Assembly (NCBI RefSeq): GCF_014356525.2
Contig: NW_024090266.1
Coordinates: 1 to 64,000 of the forward strand
Length of the DNA: 64,000 nt
Origin: Nilaparvata lugens
Taxonomy: Eukaryota; Arthropoda; Insecta; Hemiptera; Delphacidae
Reading direction: 5' to 3'
Both the position numbers and the translations under genes were made by a program. The notes beneath the pieces were generated by a model that saw only the letters and a program-made list of their open reading frames with translations, was not told where the DNA came from and ran no database searches. Below, piece by piece: positions 32,974 to 43,895 of the stretch. The number at the start of each line of letters is the position of its first letter. Within the stretch, counting starts at the first letter, position 1.

Positions 32974-33663
32974 GATCAAATTTATAGAGAGATTTGGTTC
33001 GAAAGACATGAAAATTTATTTACCTAGAGTTTTTGAGCAATAAACAATTTTTTCTTCCATGATCCCTTTCTTATTTATTTAGCGTATGGCAGATACACAA
33101 CAAATATATAACTAATGAGTCTCAAATGCCTACATATACACTGTATATTTCCAATTCTTTGAGATGTTGTGTAGTTTTCGGTCAGGAGAACATAAGTTTG
33201 TCTGTTCCATTATTTGCTAGTCCATTTAGCGTTATTCCTTTCTAAAAGGAGTCGATATTTGCGGGTCGCAATTAGTAAGGGGCCTAATCGCAAAACAAAA
33301 CTTTCATAGATGATTCTTTTTATTTCATTCAGGTAGCTGTAGAGGTGCATTTACATTAGTCAAGTTTACTTGAATTGAAGTTTTGTATAATTTGAATGTT
33401 TTTTGGAAACTTGAAGTAGAGTTAACAAGAACAGAAGGTTGAAGCCACTAAACCAATGTAGACCCTTCTTCAAGTTTTGTAGATGTTGAACATGTTTGAC
33501 TTTTGTGCCTATTATTTTTATGATTATATTATTAAATATATTAATCTATATTGTGTATATATTTGAGATTGCAGTAAAGTTTCTCATCATAAATAGAGAA
33601 TTGTCCATCTGTTTCAAGCACATCTCCAACCTTGACGTCTAGAGATTTTGTTTATATCTTAGT
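32974..33663. other. No gene recognised
   Basis: AT-rich DNA with no supported coding or RNA features. Confidence 0.4.
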
Positions 33664-33801
33664 GCCGGTTGCACAAAAGCCTGTTAAATTTCAATCGTTA
33701 TTAATTTCACAAGAAGCAATCAAAGAAGCCTTCTTCACGAAAATCCTGGTTCTTGTGAAATTAATCACGATTAAAATTTAACCGGCTGGTATGCAACCGG
33801 A
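33664..33801. mobile_element. Palindromic MITE family H
   Basis: Ends ccggttgcacaaaagcctgt and an inverted ccggttgcataccagccggt, with aattaatcacgattaaaat-type inner arms. Shorter relatives at 55010-55120 and 58173-58300. Confidence 0.75.
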
Positions 33802-33823
33802 CCCTAAACTGACAATGTTAGGT

Positions 33824-34018
33824 TAGGCGCACACCAGTTGGTCAAGACAAGACAAGACATGATCAGACACATTACTTTACATAGTTGCTTATGACGCAAC
33901 ACACACTGATTAGTCATTGAAATTGGACATGAATCCATAAGCAACTATGTGAAGTATTGTGAGTGAACGTGTCTGATCATGTATTGTCTTGTCTTGACTA
34001 ACTTAGTGCCAGTGCCTA
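33824..34018. mobile_element. Palindromic MITE family I
   Basis: Ends taggcgcacaccagttggtc and an inverted taggcactggcactaagtta. Arms contain caagacaagacaagacatga and its complement, then aagcaactatgt. A differently filled relative with the same gtaggcgcacac end is at 39846-40004. Confidence 0.7.
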
Positions 34019-34770
34019 GAGCCAGCCTTAGAGCTTTTGTGCCTAGCCTTAGTAAAAAAATTTGATCTTGTTTGTGTAGTAGCTTTGGTGATGGTATATT
34101 GCTGTAGTATATTGATTGGTAGTGTATATTGGTGGTAGTATATTGGGATAGAAGAATAGATGGTTGCCATGTCTAATAACATGACTTAAAATTGTCACAT
34201 AATCTAAAGAATTAAGAAACCAGTTTCGGTTGCTACACCATTATTAATTTCTGGTAGACTGAAAGCTTGTGAATTAATTTATTTACAACAGTATGTGATC
34301 ACACGGGAAAATCCCAAAAATTGCTACCCAATCAAGATAATAATCAAGGTGAATATAATCAGAGAAATAAGTTTATGATACACTATATTCTGTTTTCTAT
34401 CGAGCGGCAGAATTTATCATGTAAATGGAACCATATTATGATTGGTATGTATTAACGTTTTTGTTGAGGGCTACCCTTATTTATCTGGAAATTAGAAAAT
34501 CTAAGTATCCTTTTTTGAAAACTTTACGTTATTAATCACTACATGTTTCAATATATTTAGTCTCATACATTTTCAAGTGACTGAATCACTAATATGTCAA
34601 ACATCTTGTGACTAATAAAGTATAGCTTTAAAAAAAGAATACATAAATTGTTAAATTCTCAGATTGGTATTGGTATATGGCAGCCAATGAATCATATGGT
34701 TAAATTTATACGTTTTATGGCCGGTCGGAAGTACTAGGGCGAGCGAGAAAACAAAAAATGCTTTCAAACG
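34019..34770. other. No gene; repeat fragments
   Basis: Near 34215-34255 lies a diverged arm of the 11639-11837 hairpin (aaccagtttcggttgctaca). Near 34500-34590 lies a decayed family G hairpin (catgtttcaatatatttagt). Confidence 0.45.
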
Positions 34771-35487
34771 TGTAGGGACACATACTACGGCACCGCGTCA
34801 GCACCGTCACCGTGTTTGTTGCCCGAGCCGTGCCCGCGCCGTCACCGACTAGTTCAGTTTACTTTTTGACGGTGACGGTGCGGGTTCGTTTAACATGAAG
34901 AGTGAAAATCTTATTGAAGAATACGGAATTTTCCAGTTTTGTACGATCAAAGTGATGAGAAATATGGTTGAACGGAAAAATTTGTTGAACCATAAGTAAA
35001 AGTGGAACCAAATAATAAGTTAAGCCAAAGGTATAATAGACATAATATTATAATAAATAATAAAATAAACAATATAAAGTATAAAAGGAGGAACCCGTGA
35101 CTGTGTCTTGAATTTTAAATTTGAAACTACGTTTAGATACATAAGGCAGAACATAATAATTTTATTGCTGGTATATATTTCCGATACATGACTGTTTTTG
35201 TATCGTTATGCACCGAAATATATACCAGCACTATGATTCTCATCATAAAGTTTAAAATTGAAAAATATGAATTTGAATCGGATGTAAGAAGATGTTGATA
35301 GTGTTAATATTATTAACAATAGTTTAACACATTCAGAAATCAGAACACAGTAGCACTACAGAACTGAGACACTGCTGCCGCTCGGCTGTCGCACGGATAT
35401 GTGTGTTCTCCTACCACCATCACCGTGTCGCGGACGTAGCTCGGCCGTACGTCGGCGCGGGCTCGGTGCGGTTATATGTGTCCCGAC
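34771..35487. mobile_element. Inverted-repeat transposon with GC-rich ends (family J)
   Basis: About 717 bp. Ends tgtagggacacatactacgg and an inverted gtcgggacacatataaccgc. Both terminal 110 bp are unusually GC-rich (caccgtcaccgtg, gcgggctcggtgcg), while the interior is AT-rich. A small hairpin (35166-35230) lies inside. No transposase seen. Class unknown. Confidence 0.65.
35166..35230. repeat. Short hairpin
   Basis: tgctggtatatatttc pairs with gaaatatataccagca around a 33-nt centre that itself contains cgatacatgac and tatcgttatg. Confidence 0.8.
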
Positions 35488-35645
35488 CTTTATTTTAAAT
35501 GGTGTCGCAAACGAAACTGGATTGTCTATAGTATAATAAATCAAAGGTTGTTACAATTATTGCAAGTTGTCTTGTCTGAAACTATGTATCAACAATTCCG
35601 AATTTTCAAAATTGATGAACACCCATAATATTATAATCTGAATAA

Positions 35646-36113
35646 AACAAATTGAGATTCTAACAAATTATCCGTGTTACATAATTGTTCTAAATTCGAA
35701 TCTTTCTATTCAAGATTAAAGTCATACTATGACTGTATGTATTAAATTTGACGACACAGTCTCAAGTTGAGACTCTTAACAAAATATCCGTGATGCCTAA
35801 TTCTGCTAAATTTCAATCTTTTCATTCAAGATTAAAGTCATACTATGACTGTATGTATTAAATTTGACGACACAGTCTCAAGTTGAAACTCTTAACAAAA
35901 TATCCGTGATGCCTAATTCTGCTAAATTTCAATCTTTTCATTCAAGATTAAAGTCATACTATGACTGTATGTATTAAATTTAACGACACAGTCTCAAGTT
36001 GAGACTCTTAACAAAATATCCGTGATGCCTAATTCTGCTAAATTTCAATCTTTTCATTCAAGATTAAAGTCATACTATGACTGTATGTATTAAATTTGAC
36101 GACACAGTCTTTG
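35646..36113 (+). repeat. 116-bp tandem repeat, about four units
   Basis: The marker gtcatactatgactgtatgt starts at 35721, 35837, 35953 and 36069, exactly 116 bp apart. The three right units are near-identical; the first is more diverged. Units hold aaatatccgtgatgcctaat and gacgacacagtctcaagttg. No frame persists, so this is a non-coding satellite-like array. Confidence 0.95.
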
Positions 36114-36850
36114 ATGACTTTCAATGTCATTTTGAAGTCCATGCAGAGTTGTCTGTCAATATTTGATCTATCTGTATTGAGATATTTTATTGTTAAAAAA
36201 TGTCCATTTGTTTGGACTTTTAATGTCATTTCGAAGTCTAAGTTATATAATTTAAATGATTCACAAGTCCATATACCCCTTTGAGAGGAGGTCAGTGGCT
36301 TCTAAATCATCTATCCATCTATCTTTCTATGTAGAGTTGTCAAATTTTGATCTAGGCCAATTTTTGATCTTCTAGTCTATCTTCTATCGCCTATCTAGGC
36401 CTATCTAATTTTCTTGATAAAAATGTCCATTTGTTTTGTTCTCATAGAAATATGTTTCTATCTTACAAATTCGGTTCCCAACTGAGTAATTGCAGTCACT
36501 CTTTGAGGGAGCTTTAGTGAGATCATATTCAAGCTGTCAGTATTGTTTGAATGGGAAGCTTGTATGTTATTTATAAGGAATGCTGACAGTTTGGAGTAAA
36601 TCTCTGCATTTGCTTTTTGTGAAATTTCCTTATTTTTTTATTTACCTTTTTATACTTTTACCTTTTTATGCTTTTTGTGATTTACCTTATTTATTTGTTC
36701 ATTCGTGTTTGGGTAAAAATAAAACTTGCCTTTGTGATTACTTTATTTCTTTGTTCGTTCGTGTTTGGGTGAAAAGAAAATTTGATTACAACACACATGA
36801 TTTACCTCCGTCTTTTTACATGAGAAGTGTATTTATTATTGTCTTTTTTC
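36114..36850. other. Degenerate repeats, no gene
   Basis: aatgtccatttgtttggact-like and gcagagttgtctgtcaatat-like motifs recur at about 36130-36230 and 36325-36440. The open frame at 36580-36867 is low-complexity and hydrophobic, with a doubled cttatttatttgttcattcg motif; I see no support for a gene. Confidence 0.4.
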
Positions 36851-36852
36851 TT

Positions 36853-37206
36853 CAGGGCTACTTTTGATATAAATAAAAATATAAATCTCAGTATCATTTT
36901 ATATTATTTTGTCACATGTTTCGGACATTAAGGCCCACCGCAAAGTAGACCCACGCTAATCCACGAAAAGCAACCCACGCCGTGGGATGTTTTGTAAACC
37001 ATTGCTGTAGAATTATGCATAATCAACCAGCTGACAAGTGGATTATTCATTGCATGTATTACACAGATGTCTAGAGAAGCCTAGCAATGGTTCACAAAAC
37101 ATCCCACGGCATGGGTTGCTTTTCTTGGATTAGCGTGGGTCTACTTTGCGGCGGTCCGATACATGTTGTGACAAAATAATTTAAAAGGGTACTGAGATTT
37201 ATATTT
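36853..37206. mobile_element. Family G foldback interrupted by a second palindrome
   Basis: Outer arms (agggctacttttgatataaa, tttgtcacatgtttcgg and their complements ending gggtactgagatttatattt) match family G. Its centre is occupied by the palindrome at 36933-37157. Confidence 0.75.
36933..37157. mobile_element. Palindromic MITE family K
   Basis: Arms ggcccaccgcaaagtagacc, ccacgctaatcca and aacccacgccgtgggatgtt pair with their complements up to gtctactttgcggcggtcc. The centre holds cataatcaaccagctgac. The only copy seen in this window. Confidence 0.8.
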
Positions 37207-37326
37207 TTATTTTCATTTATGTTATTTATATGTCTACAAATTGTGTGTTGGTGTTTCCATACATTTATGCTTAATGCACTGTCTACTAATTGTTTATGGT
37301 ACTTTTGAAGAAAACACTATTGTTAA
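37207..37326. other. Short spacer
   Basis: No feature seen. Confidence 0.3.
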
Positions 37327-38624
37327 CTATAGTTTGTGTAAAATAAGTTGAGACTTGGCCCTCCATCCGAAGAAATTACATGGTTGCCAATTCGTGTAAA
37401 ATTGCAACTTTCTCAAATTTCTAATTCAACGTCAGAATTGGATGTAAAATATCATCCCTGATATCCTAGTAGTACTAGAAAAGATCCAGGTTTGAAGGAT
37501 TAAAAGGAAATTTAACTTTTATGATAAAATTGGAAACATCGCGAGGATTTGTTTTTATTTTGAATATCACTTCTCTCAGAATCATGGGGCGTCGTAATGC
37601 ATAATAATTTTATACCAAATTAACGGGGAGAATGTCTCCTTTCTATTGGTGTCTGGATCATTTTTATCCGACCTATGGTTATTTTTTGATTAATGATTAT
37701 GTTCGTCAATGTCGAGACATTTCGAGCAGAAAACATGAAATTTTCGACCTGCTGGAAACTTTTTTGTTTCAAAAGATAAGTGGGTGTAGCGAGAAAGTTT
37801 TTGGAAATAATTGAGATTATTTTTCCAACTGTCAAAAGTAGTCAGAAGATCGTATTTTGGTCTCCAAGGAATTTTAAAGTTAGGAGAGCGTCTGCATAGT
37901 ATGCATTGTGTACCAAATCGTATGCTGAAGGCTGGCAATTTACAAGATATTTGACTGAATTTCAAACGGAAGCAGCTGATTGCCTCTAGATAGGCTGGGA
38001 TTGATCGAGGCGAGGTTGTCATTTTCACTATTTATAATCATGTGGCTTGCAGTTGCTGAATTTTTCAATCGTTCTGTATTTGGTTTTTGTTGATCCCAGT
38101 TATTGATAGCATATGGTGGCTCACCATTCAGCCGCTATCCTTGACTTTGAAACTCCTGAGAGGCCAAAATACGCTCTTTCGAGTACGTTTGACAATTGGG
38201 AAAATAATTTCAATTATTTCTGAGAAACTTTCTCGCTTTCACTATCTACTTATCTTTTGAAACAAAAAAGTTTCCAGCATGTCAAAAATGTCATGTTTTC
38301 TGCTCGAAATGTCTGGACATTGACGAACATAATCATTAATTAAAAAATAACTATAGGTCGGATAAAAATGATCCAGACACCAATAGAAAGGAGACATTCT
38401 CCCTGTTAATTTGGTATAAGATTATCACGCATTACGACGCCCCATGATTCTGAGAGAAATGATATTTAAAAGAAAAACAAATCTTCGGGATATTTCCAAT
38501 TTTATCATAAAGTTAAATTTCCTTTTAATCCTTCAATCCTGAAGCTTTTTTAGTACTACTAGGATATCGGGGATGATATTCTACATCCAATTCTGACGTT
38601 GAATTGGAAATTTGAAAAAGTTGC
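37327..38624. mobile_element. Foldback element, second member of the 4868-7347 family
   Basis: Left arm 37327-37890 and right arm about 38120-38624 are inverted copies through tctattggtgtctgga, catttcgagcagaaaacatg and ttccttttaatccttcaa. It lacks the family A MITE (ttttaaagttaggagagcg near 37871 is the empty site) and the terminal 130 bp on the right. Its minus-strand frames also occur in the other member but carry no known domain. Confidence 0.75.
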
Positions 38625-38889
38625 CATTAGGGCAAGAAGGAAAATTGACAATATATGTATTTCTTCCATGATCGAGTTGCACGATACTTATTTATTCAAC
38701 AAAGCCCCAGACTTGTTGTCTTTGTGAGGAATAGTCACTATTTATACCGGGTGTTTCAATAAGAATGACCCAATTTTAAACAGTTATATTTATTTTTTAA
38801 AAATGGTGTGCATAAACCATTTTTACATCAACTTTCTCGCAGAACCTCTAGTTTATGATCACCGCAGTATCAAGTTTATGATGATGTAT

Positions 38890-39056
38890 TATAAGTGTTC
38901 TATGTGCCCTCCTTTTGAGGCTCGGACGACATCTAGACGGTTGCCAAATTCATCCCAGACTGTTCGCAAAATGTCTGTCTTCTCGGACTGTAGCTACTGC
39001 ATCAGTTATCATGGTTTCCAGCTCCTCAATATCTAGTGCTAAGGGAGGATCAACGT
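38890..39056 (-). pseudogene. Tc1/mariner-like transposase C-terminus, left arm
   Basis: On the minus strand the sequence gives DIEELETMITDAVATV and ends with an EHL-stop equivalent (gaacacttataa). An internal indel breaks the frame. The matching right arm preserves the KDRVYVPP block. Confidence 0.65.
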
Positions 39057-39057
39057 T

Positions 39058-39234
39058 AAAGATCGTGTTTATGTTCCTCCCTCAGCACTTGATATTGAGG
39101 AGATGAAAACCAGGATAACTGATGTAGTAGCTACAGTCCGAGAATACAGACATCTTGCGAGCAGTCTGGGATGAATTTGGCTACCGTTTTGATGTCGTCC
39201 GAGCCTCAAAAGGAAGGCAGATAGAACACCTATA
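39058..39234 (+). pseudogene. Tc1/mariner-like transposase C-terminus, right arm
   Basis: Reads KDRVYVPPSALDIEEMKTRI then, after a frame break near 39165, DEFGYRFDVVRASKGRQIEH and L-stop. This is the end of the DDE transposase group in which a KDRVYVPPLP-like block is followed by a VWxEFxYRxDVCR and G(A/G)xIEHL tail. The catalytic residues lie upstream and are missing. Confidence 0.8.
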
Positions 39235-39235
39235 A

Positions 39236-39402
39236 AGGTGCGTACAGATATACGCGCCGCGAACATGAGCAATTTACTTTTAATCAGCTGACTATATCTG
39301 TATTTTTACAGAAACGGTATAAGATATCGATATAAAAAGCTTGGCATCAGCTGATTAAAAGTGAATTGCTTTTGTTCGCGGCGCGTATATCTGTACGCAC
39401 CT
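39236..39402. mobile_element. Palindromic MITE family C with TAA target duplication
   Basis: Ends aggtgcgtacagatatacgc and its inverse, flanked by TAA on both sides. The left transposase arm provides the empty site (on the minus strand cacttataatacatc). The target is the TAA stop codon of the mariner fragment. A TWA duplication suggests a Harbinger-like helper. Confidence 0.8.
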
Positions 39403-39532
39403 TAATACATCATCATAAACTTGATACTTCTGTGAGTAAGTTGATGTAAAATTGGTTTGTGTGCACCATTCAAAAAATTATAACTGTTTAAAATTGGGTC
39501 ATTCCTTTTGAAATACCCTGTATTTTGTCTCT

Positions 39533-39842
39533 GCTGCTGTATTTACTTATTTTGTGAATAAAGATTATTTGATTTGAAAGACACATAATCATAAGATGAT
39601 TGGAAATGGTAAAACAGGCTTGTAGCCCTTCTAACCCATTCCAAAATTTTGATTGAAAATTAGTATTTTTTTCAATATCAACAGAGTTTATACAACTTCT
39701 ATAATTGCCTTATAGTTTGAGCAATAATTCAATTTTTCAGTATCCTTTGACTTGTTCTGTTCAAACTTTCATTAACATGAATAAATAAATAAACATACAT
39801 GCTGATTTTGACTCTTATATAGGTGGTTCCTCTCTGACTATC
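39533..39842. other. No gene recognised
   Basis: Contains a tail-like atgaataaataaataaacat motif at 39778 that may be the 3' end of an old retroposon. Confidence 0.35.
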
Positions 39843-39845
39843 TTA

Positions 39846-40004
39846 AGGTAGGCGCACACAGATCGTCATCGGACGCATCGGACGATTAGATTCGATGCAT
39901 TGTTTTCAATTGGAGTGCGCATACCTATACGATGCGGATAGTGCATCAAATGTAATCGTCCGATGCGTGCCGTCCGTCCGATGACGATCTGTGTGCGCCT
40001 ACCT
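39846..40004. mobile_element. Palindromic MITE family I with TTA target duplication
   Basis: Ends aggtaggcgcacacagatcg and the inverse, flanked by TTA at 39843-39845 and 40005-40007. Arms include tcatcggacgcatcggacga. Harbinger-like by target duplication. Confidence 0.75.
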
Positions 40005-40042
40005 TTATTCTTACAAATACATCCCCAATGTATTTCCCAATG

Positions 40043-41482
40043 GGCGATGTAAGTGTGACGTAAGCCATTGCTACGACGCCATTTTAGTCTCTAAACAAAC
40101 CGTTGCTATGGAGAGAGAGCATGTTATTCTTATGGGTCTACAACATCACCTTACATTTACAAGTATATCAATGAAATAATAGATTTCTAAGAGTTGAGAA
40201 TATTTTTTTCAAGCTATAAACACTCAAATCATCAATTTCCAGTATTTATTCAGATCGAATAAATTTTTTTGGGACAGCCAAAGCAGAAAGTCTCACGAAG
40301 TAGTGCATAGTACTATGTATGAAGGCTGCTATGGTAAGCCTAGTTGAAGAGAAAGTTAAAGTGCCACATGAATTCTTACCTGAAATTTTTAATTATTATT
40401 TTGTTTTCAATATAAGTTTACTTTCACAGCATATGCTGGAAGTTTAACAGTCTGCTGTTTCACATTAGAAATGTTTATTTGAAAATGTATACAGTCTGAT
40501 TTCGATCACAAATGAAAATGGATGAAGCAAACGAACATTTTTTTTGTTCCTGACTGTAAACATTACAGTAAAAAGGCAGGCTACATACCATTTTTTAGAT
40601 TTCCTGAAAATCCCAAGGCCTAGCTCGCCTCAATAAGTTCTGTACTACATTTTTTGGTTATGTTATTGTCAATAAAAATAATATTTATCAAATTTATCTA
40701 GAATAACTACATTAGTGAAATTATTAATACAATAATTCAAATACAATTATTATGTTTACAGTGAATGTAGCACATAAAATACATAATTATTTGCTTTACT
40801 TTACATGTTCACTTAGGTACCCCTTTTAAATTCTTGTAAACATCATCACCGTTTAGTTAGAATGTAGGAAGTATACAACTTGATTAGTGGTCACAGCATC
40901 TACATCTTTTTACTGTGTTGAGTTCACTCAATATCTTACTATTTCACGTAAATTGAAAACAATTATATACTTCAGAAAACCTCAACACCAAACTTGTAAG
41001 TAAGTACCTAGGCTAAACCAAAACACCTAACCTATATATTTAAGCTTTAGTCTACTCTAACAGTTACACTAAACAATAGGAAAACAGAATATATTCATAT
41101 GAATTTTCAAATTACAACTTTATAACAATCTAATGATATCCTAGGTAATAATTCAAATTGCACTTCAACTTTCTCTACAGGTAGGTTTTCCATAGCAGAC
41201 TACAGACATAGTACTAAGTTCTACTTCGTAAGACTTTCTGCTTTGGCTGTACCAAAACAAAATTATTTGATCTGAATAAATACTGAGAGTTGATGATTTG
41301 AGTGTGTAGAACTTGAAAAAAATATTCTCAACTCTTGGAAATCTATTATTTCATTGATATACTCGTAAATGTAAGGTGATGTTTTAGTCCCATTTGAATA
41401 ACATGCTCCCTCCATAGCAACGGTTTGTTTAGAAACCAAAATGGCGTCGTAGCAACGGCTTACGTCATCACTTACATCGCCT
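40043..41482. mobile_element. Long-inverted-repeat element with a THAP-like remnant
   Basis: Ends gggcgatgtaagtgtgacgt and an inverted ggcgatgtaagtgatgacgt. The arms stay alignable for about 290 bp each side (40043-40335 and 41195-41482), through accgttgctatgga and gccaaagcagaaagtct. The unique centre (about 40340-41190) carries a short THAP-like coding remnant. Long arms and a THAP motif suggest a P-element-related or other THAP-bearing DNA transposon. The transposase body is missing, so it is non-autonomous. Confidence 0.65.
40541..40623 (+). pseudogene. THAP zinc-finger N-terminal fragment
   Basis: The frame reads FVPDCKHYSKKAGYIPFFRF then PENPKA and a stop. THAP domains begin with a C-x(2-4)-C pair and a conserved xFxRFPxxP segment, and both the second cysteine and FFRFPENP are visible. 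A run of eight T just upstream shifts the frame relative to the start (atggatgaagcaaac at 40517). Only about 30 residues remain, so the assignment is tentative. Confidence 0.5.
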
Positions 41483-43336
41483 ATACATTTTTGGGAAATA
41501 AACATTATTTATTTATTTTATATATATTGTCTCTTGATAATGTTGTTTGTGTGTTGGATATTGTGTTGTCTTGTTCTGTGGCATTGCTTTTATTCGTGAT
41601 AAATAAAAATTATTCACGCCAATTAAAGACATATAGTTAAATATCCATGCATTACAAATTAATGGGTTATTATTGAATGATTGATTTACTGAGAATGATC
41701 TCACTTCAAATTCATTGCTGTGACGCATGTGCTGATATTTGTGTTATTTTAAACTGTGGCATTGGGATAAATAATAAATCTTCGTGATGAATGAAAGCTA
41801 TCTACGCCAATTGAATACTTCAGTATCCATGCATTATAAATTAATGGGTTAATTTAATGATTGATTTACTGAGAATGATCTCACTTCTAATTTATTCCTG
41901 TGATGCATGTAATAAAAAAACTTGAAATTATGTTGAAACGGTTCGTCCCTTGAATATTATTTATTGTTTTAAATTATATTCGTGATAACATCGTGTTTAC
42001 AGTACAGTAAGTTAGATAAAATTGCTTCCACACACCATTTTAGTAGAATTTTAATTAGTAACATTGAGAATATTCAACTGTGATTGTTAAATTTCAAATT
42101 CGAATTTATTTTGTCAATTACAATCACAAACAAATAGTAAAATTACATTTAAATACATTCAGAAAACTCCCTCATTCATAAAATGTTTGTCTTTCAAACA
42201 TTGTAATTTTTGGAAACAAAATTCTTAAATTTCTGTTGTGAAATTCAGCTAATAAATAATCTATATTGATTATATTCGTCCCAATATTAAGATCATTGTT
42301 TTGTGACTCACTGGCTTAGCTAGTAGAAACTAAATTAGCAATTTGACAGCATGTTTGAAATTTCTTTATTAAATTGAGAAAATTTAAGAAATTTCAATTC
42401 AACCCACAATCTATGATCAATTAGTAGAATTAGGGAAGAATTAATTAACAGGCATTTCCACAAAACTGTTTAAATCCCCAATTCAAGATAATAAGTTCAC
42501 AGATTATGAATTGTTCATAATCTCATAACTTTATATCCATTAATCATATAATCATTAAGTTTGTTTTTTGGTCCTGCAAAATTATTTCTTTAATATGTGA
42601 ATATTTCCTATTTTAGTAATAACAATGTGGAATATTTCTTCTATGTTTAGTTTTGAAGCATCTAAATTTAAAAATCTACTTTGTGAAAATAATTTAGAAC
42701 TGGAAACTTTGTGAAGTGAACAACTAAAAACCTAACCCATTTAACCCATATGTGTAACCTTATTTAAATTTGGGAGAGGAATAGCACAAGTTTACCTTAT
42801 TTTTTCTGTCCCTATCATTTTGATGATGGACTTATTGTATGAATCAATAAAGAATATTACATCAATCAACCCCAGAAATTGAGGTTAGCAATTGATAAAT
42901 AATTTTAAACATTTTTAACCATCATATTATAATATTTCAAAAATTATGAGTCTATTATATTTCAACCCCTCACATGGGTTCTAAGCTTACATGGATTCTT
43001 ATTTTAATTCCTAAACGGTTCATTAAATTCTACTACGCGCCCTATGTTTTCACTTTTGCATTTAAAGAGCTTTTAACTGTTGTATCGGAAAAGTTTAAGA
43101 GCTTTTAATTAATGAGAGGTTTTAAAGTTTTAACCTTTGAATCGGAGAACTGAATTGAATTGAAAATATCTTTATTCATTAAATATGTAAAAATACATAT
43201 GAAGTGTCATAAAATTGTATGTAGCCTAAATACTAATAACAAACAAATGTCATACACATCAATTATTATCAAACTCCTGTAACAAATACAGTGATAAGTG
43301 TAACAAATATTCCTTCAACATAATACCAAAACCTTT
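41483..43336. other. Intergenic, tandem duplication and repeat tails
   Basis: 41575-41728 and about 41755-41908 are an imperfect tandem duplication (tccatgcattacaaattaat at 41644 and 41827, 183 bp apart). 42766-42860 holds a repeat tail described separately. 43140-43180 has aattgaaaatatctttattc, another LINE-tail-like motif. No gene. Confidence 0.5.
42766..42860 (+). repeat. Retroposon 3'-tail-like repeat
   Basis: aaatttgggagaggaatagc through tgtatgaatcaataaa resembles 59255-59355 and 60849-60950 (aaatttgggagagcaatagc to tgtataaatgaataaa). Probably the end of an interspersed LINE or SINE family. Confidence 0.55.
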
Positions 43337-43338
43337 AA

Positions 43339-43700
43339 TAGGGGTATTCACAATGTTGTTCTAGCCAGCTAAAGTGCCATTTGATAACTCTAGATTGTGA
43401 ACGCCTCATCTAAAACCAACTGCTTTGAGCTAACTTCAATAGCGTTCCAAGCGGATAATTTGTGTAACTCAAAGATTATAACTTCTGCTACAAAATATGA
43501 TCAAAACAAATATGGCCGCCGTTTTAACAGAGTTAGCTAGAGTTAGCGGACTCAAACCTGCGCTATCTGCTATCTCGTCTGCTAATTTTTTTCTAACGTA
43601 CTACTATAGCATTGAGTTAACACAGACTTAGCAAACAGCAGGAGTTAACGAATAGCTCGACTTAGCCAGCTAACTCCAACATTGTGAAAATACCCCTATT
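43339..43700. mobile_element. Inverted-repeat MITE (family M)
   Basis: Ends taggggtattcacaatgttg and, inverted, taggggtattttcacaatgt. Sub-terminal agccagctaa and ttagccagctaac also pair. The interior is unpaired (about 250 bp) and contains gttagctagagttagcgg. It lies 200 bp upstream of the large coding locus. Confidence 0.7.
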
Positions 43701-43895
43701 ATCTTCCAAACTGTTCGGCAACTTTGTAAAAAATGATCTATATCATTGAACACAGTTGAATAACTATGAACTTTGAACTTATAAACCGGACAATTGGAAG
43801 AACCCTGCATGTGAAAAGGTGGATTTAACATAGCTTTGCATGCTGTGACTGGAATGTGGCTAGAAGTGTAAGTTTATTGTATCATTTTAGGACTA

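Larger units (their letters stand above)
38745..39532. mobile_element. Inverted double remnant of a Tc1/mariner-like transposon
   Basis: Ends taccgggtgtttcaataaga and, inverted, tacagggtatttcaaaagga. Both arms hold the 3' end of a transposase gene, pointing inwards to outwards from a centre near 39055. The arrangement is two 3' halves joined head to head. A family C MITE is inserted in the right arm. Confidence 0.8.

Noticed and set aside
35646..36113. CRISPR-like array
   Set aside because: Units are directly adjacent 116-bp tandem copies with no unique spacers, and the window is eukaryotic.
36580..36867. 95-codon hydrophobic frame
   Set aside because: Sequence is a doubled low-complexity T-rich stretch; hydrophobicity follows from T-rich codons.
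43867..43892. A complete 5' intron between gtaagt (43867) and ttttag (43891)
   Set aside because: Only about 24 nt long, below any usual insect intron; the acceptor alone might be used from a more distant exon.
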